Made by a program: the position numbers and the translations under genes. A stretch of DNA of 64,000 nucleotides from Pohlia nutans (taxonomy: Eukaryota > Streptophyta > Bryopsida > Bryales > Mniaceae), in NCBI GenBank assembly GCA_022496805.1, contig CM040090.1, forward strand, positions 17,974,001-18,038,000. The letters are read 5' to 3'. A model generated the notes under the pieces. It ran no database searches. It saw only the letters and a list, made by a program, of their open reading frames with translations, and had not been told where the DNA came from. The first letter of the stretch is position 1, and each line of letters opens with the position of its first letter. Of this stretch, positions 47,250 through 56,433 are shown piece after piece.

Positions 47250-48112
47250 ACACCCAATTCCCTAATTTTGCACTTGGCCAAGTGCACTCATTTCATGAGC
47301 AAAGTTGGCCTTAAAAAAATTTGTTTGAAAAAATCTGTAAAAAACATGGATTTTTATCTTTCTACAATCTTTTCATTGTAAAGAAACAATTATTTATTTT
47401 ATTTTTATCCTTATCCTTATCTTTTATCTTTTATTTTTTCTTTTCTTTTATCTTGTTTTTTTTTCCTTGTCTTCTTTCTTGTCTTCCTCTTGTCTTCCTT
47501 CTTCTTTTTCTTCTAGTCTTTCACTTGTCTTTTTTTTTTTCCTTCACCTTGCCATTTTTGGAGTTTAAACGATAAAATTAATATTTTTAATAAAAATCAA
47601 GGAGTAGGCTGAATCCAATATAGGCCCGGAAAGGAACAGGAACACGAGAAAAAAAAAGTTATTTATTTATTTATTTATTTAATTTATTTTTCTGGTTTTT
47701 CCGGGCAGGAAAGGTCCGCGCGCGCGGACCCTACTCTTATTTTGACCCTTCCTCCCTCACTACCCCCTCTTCCCTATATAAGCCCTCCCTTACTCTTCCT
47801 CCCTCACACTCTCCTTCTCATTTTCCTCTCTTGTTCTTCTCCCTCTCTTCTTTCTCACTTCTCCTCAATATAAAGGAAGAAGAGAGAGGAGGAAGGAGAA
47901 GTGAGGGAAGGAGAATGAAGGAAGGTTTATATAGGGGAGAGGGGGAAAAAAAAAAAAGGTGAGGAGGGAAGGAGAGTGGATCAAAAAAAGAGCAGGGTCC
48001 GCGCGCATGGACCCTCCCTGCCCGAAAAAACCAGAAAAATAAATAAAAAATAAAAATAAAAAATAAAAATAAAAACTTTTATTTTCCTTTCCTTTCCGGG
48101 CCTTTCTTTTCT
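47250..48112. mobile_element. Large foldback element 2
   Basis: The left edge ACACCCAATTCCCTAATTTT-GCACTTGG resembles the edge of foldback 1. Its arms hold GGCCCGGAAAGG, long A/T tracts, TTTCTGGTTTTTCCGGGCAG, a GC-rich palindrome (GGTCCGCGCGCGCGGACC at 47713-47730, GGTCCGCGCGCATGGACC at 47995-48012), then a pyrimidine tract with its purine complement around 47865. The right arm stops near 48112, so the outer right end is missing. Confidence 0.75.
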
Positions 48113-48117
48113 TTTAT

Positions 48118-48543
48118 ACAGTAAAATTTCCAAAAACAATTTCGGATCTTCATTTAATGAACTTAGAAGCAATTAACTTTAAAAATTCACCAAATTTACA
48201 TTTTATACTTTTTAAATTCAAATTTTGGTATAATTGGTTAGAATTGCATTTTTCATCCTAGAAGAAGAAAAAGGAAAAGAATAGATATAGAGAACAACGT
48301 CACTTTTCCCAAATAGTAAATTTTGTAACACTAAACAATGTAGAAGTAATTGTTTTTGAAAAATTCCCCTAGGTGGTGTGTAACTTGGATTAACATGATT
48401 CAAATTAGATTAGAAAGTAGATTTGATTTCCTATTATAAAATAATTTTAATTTATCCAATTTGTTTTTGAACTTAGACAACCCCTAAAAAAGGCGACAAC
48501 CTAAATATGGTCTCTTGGAGCATTAGGGGTTACGAATAACACA
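48118..48543. mobile_element. Truncated TTAA-type element, subfamily F
   Basis: The right end CATTAGGGG-TTAC is at 48540-48543. The interior matches 10380-10929 (ATGATTCAAATTAGATTAGAAAG, GGTATAATTGGTTAGAATT). The left end is cut off at the foldback boundary. Confidence 0.65.
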
Positions 48544-48688
48544 ACACTTTAAGTATCTCACAAAATATGATATCTTCTCATGTTGTGATAAATATTAATA
48601 TAGTATGAAATGTCAATAAATTAGCATCGGGCTCTTTAATACTCCTATACAATGTAGTTTACTTTAGAGTTGGATTGAGTGTGCATTG

Positions 48689-49282
48689 TTAACCCCTAAA
48701 GGACCAATGGAGTTTTTAGCTTAGCTCTTGTTTCTTGACTAGCTCCTATAACAAGGTCAATTCCTCATTGGCATGGGTTAATTTCGACGATCGACACCAT
48801 TGAAATTAAAGAAGACTTACATAGCTTTTGTGTGAGAAAAGGATCAACAAAAATGCACAATGTTTAAGAAAATGCCATAGTTGAGAAGATTGTTGGACCT
48901 CGTTCGATGGAACTTGTTCAGGGCATTTTGTACATATGCTGAAATTGGATTGATCAAAAGTGCTCCAATTTTTTGAAATTTCTATCATGCATAATGCTCA
49001 TTATTTTGAACATGTGCAAAAAAATTCAAAAAAATTGGAGGTGTGCAAAGAAAGATATGAGGGTCTCAAGTAACACCCAAATAACCTCCTTGCTGCTCAA
49101 AAAAATCACCAAAATTGCAAACTTCATGAAATTTTGATCAAGAAGTACCCATGGATTCGATTCTAAAAAAGAACTAGGGTCTCTTTTTTGCTCCCTTTAC
49201 AATTCACGATCCAACAACTTGAAAATCCTCACTTTCTAGTTTCAAAAGCCACGTGGTGGCCTCGTGGTCCTTTAGGGGTTAA
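48689..49282. mobile_element. TTAA-ended element, subfamily A
   Basis: 594 bp: TTAA-CCCCTAAAGGACCA at the left and TGGTCCTTTAGGGG-TTAA at the right, a perfect 14-bp inverted repeat plus TTAA. Confidence 0.9.
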
Positions 49283-49769
49283 AAGAGTTAGGGTAGGTTT
49301 TAATGTTTAGAAGGGTTGATTATTTCCAAATCTTTACTTAGTGAGAAGTATGTATAGTGCCCTAACAATAACATTGTCGCCTATCACTCATAGCTTTAAA
49401 ATTCGTACTTATTGAAAAAGGTCATATCACCAATTTTCGTGATTTGTACATGAAAATTTTCAAACTTCAAGAATATCAAGTCTATTTTTTGGTTCACTTT
49501 TTAATTTTCAAAATTTTCAAATATTGAACACTTTGTTGCATTTTAAGCCTTGTGGGTCAAAATTTGACTTTCATCCTAGAATACAAAAGCTTATCAAATC
49601 TTCAAAATAATTTTTTTGGGGCATTATTTTTGCACAATATGGTTTTCCATCTTGAAATTCACGATTCAAAATTAGATTATTTGAAGTTATTTTACAATTA
49701 TAATGATTTTTTATCTCATTTATACCTCAAAAATTACAACAAAAGATATGTAGTGGAATTTTTAACATC

Positions 49770-50340
49770 ACCATTAACATGCAATTCATTATTTATGCAT
49801 TGTTTAAAAAATTCTCTAAAAAACAACAACTTTTGCCTTTTTACAATTTGTTACATTGAAAACAATTTTTTAAATTTTTTAATATTATTCTTATCTTTAT
49901 ATTTTCCCTTATTTTTCTTTCCTTTTTTCTTTATCTTGTTTCTTTCTTGTTTTTCTTTTTGTCTTCTTTTTTGTCTTCTTTTGCATTAGCTTCTTGTCTT
50001 CTTTCTTTTTCTTCTATTTTTTTGTTCATTCCTCTTGTAGCAGCTCGAAACCCTATACCTGCACTGAGGAAAAGAATCCAAGAAAAAAAAAAATCACTTT
50101 TTTTTTTTTGGATTTCATATTTTTTTTGTTTAAGGCTCATCAACCGTAAAATAGAAATAAAAAAAATAAAAACTTAGGGTTCAGCAGTCGGCAATTGAAC
50201 CCTAAACGGTAATGAAGGAAAAAAGTTTAATTTAATTTAATTTAATTTTTGTCTTCTTTTTATTTAGGGCTCATGGACCCTAAAAATTAAAATTAAAACT
50301 AAATAAAATTTAAACTTAGCTTGCAGCTGAATCCTAAATG
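49770..50340. mobile_element. Foldback family, partial copy 3
   Basis: Carries the left-arm order of foldback 1: AATTCATTATTTATGCATTG, ACAACAACTTTT, TTCTTATCTTTATATTTT, CTTTTTCTTCTATTTTTTTG, TTCATTCCTCTTGTAGCAGC, poly(A/T), then AGGGTTCAGCAGTCGGCAATTGAACCCTAAA. No right arm follows. Confidence 0.65.
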
Positions 50341-50343
50341 AAA

Positions 50344-50930
50344 GAGGAGGAAGAAGAAGAAAAAGTTTTTGTCTATATTAAGACTGACGAAGGTTGTTGG
50401 ATGTGCGGCCATGCATCGAATCCCTCTTCGTCTCCTTCTTCCCTCTCCCTCAAATCAATTTATAAAAAGTACACGATGGATGATAAAGCATGGATGAAAC
50501 ATGTAAGTCATTTAGAAAGTTAAAGCTATAGAAGTAATAAGAAAATACATGCATATTATTGATTATTCAAGATAAGATCAATTATCAAGTATAAAATACA
50601 TTAAGATTTTTAAAAGTGACAATAAAAAAAAGAAATTGTAGATAAGAATTTTTATTGTCACACATCAACATGATTGTCTTTAATATTTCAAATTTAAAAT
50701 CAATTGTAACTTTACAATAAAAAATTAGATCCTTTAATTAATTTAAACCTTTCAAAGCAACTTATAAAATTAAGCAACCAAAAAATCTTCTAAAATAAGT
50801 ACACTTAAGATATTATATTTTAACCCATCACAACAAATTTCATCTTCCTCAAATAATTTGGAGGTGTGACTCTCGGAGAGTCTCCATGCAATTCAAAAAA
50901 ATCACTAAAAATCACACATTTCATAACTTT
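50344..50930. other. AT-rich intergenic
   Basis: No gene recognised. Confidence 0.35.
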
Positions 50931-51069
50931 CCGATAAGGAAGTACTCACAGATTCAACTCTCAAAATGAACCAGGGTCTCTTTGTTGCTAACCTAATTAT
51001 TTATGGGCCAACATCTCAAATTTCCGCACTTTCTAATTCCAAAAGCCGTGTCGGAGCCTTATGGGTTAA
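50740..51069. mobile_element. TTAA-type element fragment
   Basis: The right end is GCCTTATGGG-TTAA (51066-51069). The interior mixes text shared with subfamily D (AACCCATCACAACAAAT) and subfamily A (CAGGGTCTCTTTGTTGCTA). The left end was not found. Confidence 0.5.
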
Positions 51070-51379
51070 ATTATATTTCTTTTGTACTTTTATATTAAAT
51101 CATTTTTTCATTCTTACATAGTAAGTAGTATATGTTATGTAGTATATGTATATATGTCTCTCTATATATATACATGTAAGTTATGACACTTGTTGTAACA
51201 TTGTACATAAAATAAATAAATATTGAAAGAAATATAAAGATTCATGTCTTGCATATTCTATTGGCTACGCACCAAAAAAATAAAGGGATATATAGATGTG
51301 TGTCAAAGACTTTATTCTCCACTTATTATAAATTTATTTTCATCATGTTCATAATAAAATTTATAGTGTGTTTTAAAAT

Positions 51380-51850
51380 TTAACCCCTAAACGTCAGAGC
51401 GTCTAGATAGTGAACGACTAACACATTTAAACCTTCCCTACGTTCTCATGAATGCTTGGATGAAAGTCATTCAAATTTTTGGAGATACTTCACCAAATTG
51501 TTTTCCTATCTAATGGTTGGATTTAGTCATACTTCATTACATATTTTTCTAAAATTACAAATGCAGAAGTATGTCAAGTCGTTGACTAAGCCAAAATTGC
51601 ATTGACTGTAGTTCAAAAGTGGCCTTGCAAAAATGAGATTATAAATTTAAGAAACACAAAAATTTCAAAGAATCACCACGTTTAAGAGTATCTCATTTCA
51701 AACTTATTCCAACAAATTTACTCAAAAATATTTAATTTTTTTGTTTGGAATCGAATTTAGAAGGAATTTTTAATATTAACTTTCAAAATTTATAGTTAGA
51801 TATTGGTGATAGTATTAGTGAATCAAACCGCAAGGAACTTGCTTTAAAAA
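51380..51850. mobile_element. TTAA-ended element, subfamily C, truncated
   Basis: The left end is TTAA-CCCCTAAACGTCAGAGCG. It follows subfamily C for about 460 bp and breaks off at GAATCAAACCGCA, next to the hAT-like MITE; the expected right end is absent after the MITE. Confidence 0.75.
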
Positions 51851-51856
51851 AAAAAC

Positions 51857-52121
51857 CTCGAGGGGTGCACTCTACATTATGTTTGAGAATCACGTGCGTT
51901 CATGACCCCTTCTAAAAACCCCCTTGTATGCGAGAGATTATATGTCTAAATACCTTTGTATACAAATGTATTCCGTTTTAAATATATCTTTAGTGTAAGT
52001 ATACGTGAATATTTTCAATTCTATATGTGTTTATTGTATGTATACGTAATACGGCAGTGTTCAAATTAATACCCCTTCTGTGCACTCACGTATACTCGTA
52101 TAGTACAGTGCACCCCCCGAG
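51857..52121. mobile_element. hAT-like MITE, uninterrupted copy
   Basis: 265 bp with ends CTCGAGGGGTGCACTCTAC and GTACAGTGCACCCCCCGAG (one pair of mismatches in each half) and an 8-bp flank AAAAAAAC on both sides (51849-51856, 52122-52129). An 8-bp duplication with a GGGGTG-containing end suits the hAT superfamily, although the duplication is low-complexity. Confidence 0.7.
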
Positions 52122-52216
52122 AAAAAAACAAAAAAAAAACATTAAATACAATGATACTACATCCAATTTCGTGAGTCAAATGTGGATACAAGCATAGGGT
52201 GCACATGCTCTAAAAT

Positions 52217-52802
52217 TTAACCCTTAAACGTTAAAACGTTTAGAAAGTGAACGACTAACAAATTCAAACATGCCCTATGTTCTCATCAATGCTTTGATGA
52301 AAGTCATCCAAATTTTTGGAGATACTTCACCAAGTTGTTGTCCTATCTAATGGTTGGATTTTGTCATACTTCATTACATTTAAAAAAAAAATACAAATGT
52401 AGAAGTATGTCAAGTCGTTGATCAAGCCCAAATTGCATTGACTGTAGTTCAAAAGTGGCCTTGCAAAAAGGAGATCATAAATTTAAGAAACACAAAAATT
52501 TCAAAGAACCACCACGTTTAAGAGTATCTCATTTCTAATTCATGCCAACAGATTTTACTCAAAAACATTTAAAATTTTGTTTGTGATCGAATTTAGAGGA
52601 ATTTTTAATATTAACTTTCAAATTTTATAATTAAATATTAGTGATAGTATTATTGAATCAAATCATATGGATGGAATCTAAAACTCAAAATCTAGAACTT
52701 TCATTTGTATATCAATTCCAAAATATTCTTCTAAATAGTAGTTTATGATGTTTTTTTTCAAATTGTTAATTCGAGGGACACCCTGGTACATTTAAGGGTT
52801 AA
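52217..52802. mobile_element. TTAA-ended element, subfamily C
   Basis: 586 bp: TTAA-CCCTTAAACGTTAAAACG at the left and CCTGGTACATTTAAGGG-TTAA at the right. Almost the same length as 41011-41595 and alignable with it throughout. Confidence 0.85.
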
Positions 52803-53204
52803 GGACCTTGTCCTCACACCCTTGTATAATAAAATTTCTTATTTCACACATAGTATGTGTACTATTTAATTATAGAGAAACATTTTTGATAGATAAAATA
52901 CATATTCTAAAAGCTCTCAATGTCCTCTTTTCAATGAAACATATATCATCACAATCATAAGTTATTAAATCATAGAATTTTGTAAAATAAGACATAATAA
53001 ATCTCCTTATAATAAGTGGGAGTTGCCTTCGCGGGCCCTATGCGCAGTGCTAGAATGCCCCGGGGGTGCACTCTACATTATGTTTGAGAATCATGTGTGT
53101 TCATGACCCCTTCTAAAAAGCCCCTTTTATATGAGAGGTTTTATCTCTAAATACCTTTGTACACAGATACATTCCGTTTTAAATATATGTTTAATGTAAG
53201 TATA

Positions 53205-54859
53205 GCAAAAGTGTTTGGACAGTAATAACAATCTCAGTTTAGTAGTAACACTTGTCAAGTTTGGTAGGTAGATGCTGATTTTTTCAGCTAATTATAACTA
53301 AAGAGCCATTTGTAAACTAGAAAGAGTACCATCATTGACATTGAGCCACTTGCAAGGGCAGCAGTTCATGATGTGTCAATCATGGGTGTCCAATTCATTA
53401 TGCACACAAGTTGTGCATCTAAAAAATCTTGAGAATGAACATGTATTTATGGAGACCTCTTGCATTTCATGATTCATTGTGATTGAGTAAGATTGCTCTT
53501 GATTAGCTATGGCTCCTAGGTCTCTTGCTGAACGTGAGTTAGTTCTTCAGATGCATGAGAGAGGGAATTCGTACTCTGAAATTTCAACGGTTTTAGGCAT
53601 CTCTCGAAGCACTTGCCATGCTATTGTGCGGAGGTTTACAATGAGAGGTCATTTGAGAGATGCTCCTTCACAAGGGAGACCTCGAATTCTTGATGAACGT
53701 GGTGATCGTGAGGTTGTAAGGTTGTTGAATGCACCATCTAATAGTACAGCTGCAGCAGTGGGTAGAGAAATGCGATCTCAAGGATTGGATTTGAGTGATG
53801 ATACAATTAGAAGATGTCTTCGGAGGCAGGGATTGAGAGCACGAGTGAAAACTAAGAAACCATTCTTGTCAAAAAAGCACAAAGCACGTCGATATGCATG
53901 GACAAAGAAGTGTAGGCATGCAAGTTGGATGGATTGGAGTTATGTGGTTTTTTCAGATGAGTCAAAATTCAATTTGTTTGGCTCAGATGGGAGGCAGTAT
54001 TGTTGGAGGAAGAGAGGAGAGCATCTTTTAGATCAGCATGTGCAACCTACTATCAAATTTGGGGGTGGAAACATTATGGTTTGGGGATGTATGACTTGGG
54101 AGGGAGTTGGCAACCTTCGTCTTATAGAAGGGAACATGGATAAGTTTGTGTATCGGGAAATTTTGGAGATGGAGCTCATGAATACTATACACATGCATGA
54201 TTTAGGAGAGGAGAATGTTATTTTTCAGCACAACAACGATTCCAAACATACTTCTAAGTATGTTATAGATTGGTTGTTAGCACAGGAGTTTCAACTAATT
54301 TGGCATCCGGCTCAATCTCCTGACTTGAATCCTATAGAACACCTTTGGAATGAAGTAGATCGTCGTATGAGAATGTCGGAGAAGAAACCCACTAACAAGA
54401 AGGATTTGTGGGAGAAATTGCAAGAAATTTGGTATAGCATTGAGATTGATACCGTGAGGAAATTGATCATGTCTATGCCTGAGAGAGCTGCAGATGTTTA
54501 TCAAGCAAAAGGTGGCTATACACAATGGTAGTCATTATGATTGTACATTCAAGTTTTTAGGTAGTCATCATGATTCTACATTCAAGTTTTTAGCTTGATT
54601 TTGTAGCTCATGGCTTTGTTTCCCATGTAAATAGATAACCACTTCACTTTTTGCATAAAGAATTGGACACCCACATCATGTGTTTTATTTTTGATTGATT
54701 TCTTGATTGACATTTTTGATTATGAATGTTATGTTACATGTTTGTTGTAACTATGTGATTGTATGTTTAAATTTTTACAACTTGAATGTGAGTTATGTAG
54801 GAAAACTAGCTCATATTGGAAGTGGAAGCGTCCTGTCCGAACACTTCTGCTGACTACTG
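53205..54859 (+). mobile_element. Tc1-type DNA transposon
   Basis: About 1655 bp between TA dinucleotides at 53203-53204 and 54860-54861. Subterminal inverted repeats: AGCAAAAGTGTTTGGACAG (53204-53222) and the complement of CTGTCCGAACACTTCTGCT (54833-54851), 17 of 19 matching. The right end has about eight extra bases outside this (GACTACTG) that the left lacks, so the left tip may be lost. It contains one long open frame. Confidence 0.88.
53509..54531 (+). CDS. Tc1-family DD34E transposase, second Asp changed to Asn
   Basis: 340 residues, one uninterrupted frame, no intron. Residues 5-47 form the first helix-turn-helix (LAERELVLQMHERGNSYSEI, STVLGISRSTCHAIVRRF); a GRPR motif at 57-60 and a second helix-turn-helix at about 62-115 follow. 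The DDE_3 catalytic domain spans about 146-300: Asp150 (VVFSDESKFN), the GGGNIMVWG block at 185-193, then FQHNNDSKHTSK, and Glu277 (SPDLNPIEHLW). The spacing between position 242 and Glu277 is 34 residues, that of Tc1 proteins. Family members have Asp at 242 (Q-x-D-N-D-P-K-H-T); here it is Asn (AAC, 54232-54234), and the following Pro is Ser. The protein should bind the element ends and cut and paste them, but loss of a metal-binding Asp predicts little or no catalysis. Its closest feel is to fungal Tc1 proteins, by memory only. Confidence 0.92.
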   Translation: MAPRSLAERELVLQMHERGNSYSEISTVLGISRSTCHAIVRRFTMRGHLRDAPSQGRPRILDERGDREVVRLLNAPSNSTAAAVGREMRSQGLDLSDDTIRRCLRRQGLRARVKTKKPFLSKKHKARRYAWTKKCRHASWMDWSYVVFSDESKFNLFGSDGRQYCWRKRGEHLLDQHVQPTIKFGGGNIMVWGCMTWEGVGNLRLIEGNMDKFVYREILEMELMNTIHMHDLGEENVIFQHNNDSKHTSKYVIDWLLAQEFQLIWHPAQSPDLNPIEHLWNEVDRRMRMSEKKPTNKKDLWEKLQEIWYSIEIDTVRKLIMSMPERAADVYQAKGGYTQW

Positions 54860-54986
54860 TACGTGAACATTTTTAGTTCTAAATGTGCTTATTGTATGTA
54901 TACATAATATGACAGTGTTCAAATGAATACCCTTTTGTGCACTCACGTATACTCGTGCATGTTTACCACAGTGCAGTCCCCAGGGG

Positions 54987-56433
54987 AATGCCGCAAAATT
55001 TTCAAATAATGACTCGGCTGTAGGTTGTATGCTAGCTAGTTCTAGCTTCTATGAATGGCTTGATTGTTACATTTTGCATCTGTGCAGGTCTTTTGGAGGA
55101 AGGCAACTGGTATTACTTACTGGTCGTGGATCATGGAGAACTGCTTACTCCTATCTACCCTGGTGCAAGAATCGCCTTTGTAGTCTCAATCAGGGCTTTC
55201 AAAAGATGATATATTAATGCGATTTAAAAGCTGAATGTGCAAAGTCGTTTCTTTTCTTTGATGCTTAGAACACCAAAGAATAAAGGATGTATCAATGAAG
55301 TGTGACAGCTTGTTTTGACAACATTTATGTACAATTTGGCTGGAATCAAAGAGTGAGGTCGACTTACTGAAAATGCTTGCGCAGGGGTACGTCGGTAGTA
55401 CTCAAAGACTTGCTTTCATGATGTGAAAGAAGTGGCAACTTAAATCAGAGACTTGACAAGGGATGGGTGGATTTGCTGTATGAGGGACACCACCCCAGCT
55501 AGAATGTTTACATACGATTCTCCTTAGAGGATTGTACTAACTCGAGGAGTACATACTGTTAGTATGAGGTATCTCCTCTCAACAGCAGTTGACCTCATTT
55601 GTGTTTAATTCCTGAGTGTCTGGATCGACATGCTACCAAAGAATTTACAGTTTTGTTATCAAGATGGCGTTGTGTACGTAGCAGGCAAAATAGAACGGCA
55701 GTCTCGACAGTCGGTCTGTTGGTTTAGACTTACTACTAACAGCAAGATGCCGCCTCGAAAACCCGGTCTCATGAGTACCAGGGAAAGAAACCTGCTGCCG
55801 AGACAGCCCATTCACAAAATTTGGAGGATGACTACCGAGGCGTCTATTACACTGCTACATAGCCTGATTACGTTTTCAGAGGCCTGCTTACTTTTGGACA
55901 GGCCTCCTTGCTCCATCGTGCTTCCAGTGCCTTTCTGTTTTGTCGTCTCGTTTTGATGCTGTTCGGACACCAGTTACAACTGCACCGTTCTTGTAGCAAG
56001 TCGACGGTCTCTACAGTATGGCACCTTCGAAAGTTAGTAATCATGTTGCCAGATCATCGCCATCTTATACTAGCGTATACATTTCTTTCTGTGCTTTTCG
56101 TCTAGGTTTATGATCGAGGTGGAAAGACTTACAGTATGATCATCTCGATCTGGATCCATATTGCTTTCATCTTGTACTATGTGTTTTATATACATGTTGG
56201 AAATGTTGACATATCACTTTCCTCTCTAATTACAATTTGAATCAAACACCATATTGAAAATGCCTTGTAAAAAGCACTGAGAAAGCACTGATGACAACTT
56301 AGGTGGTACGTTTTTTGGAGAATGGACCCATGGATAATTAAGAGTCTGAGCTGCTGAAAGACATAGATCAAACTCGATCAGTTGCAAACTCCAAGAATTT
56401 TAATGTTTTTGTGGTCTTTAATTACAGAAGGAA
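54987..56433. other. Intergenic, possible transcribed region
   Basis: Moderate GC with several short open frames (for example plus 55630-55956), none with a recognisable domain. TTTAATTACAG just before the F-box start at 56434 could be the acceptor of a 5' UTR intron. Confidence 0.3.

Larger units (their letters stand above)
53058..54986. mobile_element. hAT-like MITE, second copy, split by a Tc1 element
   Basis: The left part, 53058 to about 53204, aligns with 51857-52004; the right part, 54860-54986, aligns with 52003-52121. Ends are CCCCGGGGGTGCACTCTAC and CACAGTGCAGTCCCCAGGG. AATGCC occurs just outside both ends. Between the two parts lies a Tc1-type element. Confidence 0.8.

Noticed and set aside
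53205..54859. Tc1 transposon as fungal or animal contamination
   Set aside because: Both flanks are the halves of a MITE whose intact copy lies 1.2 kb away in the same sequence, so it is inserted in this genome.
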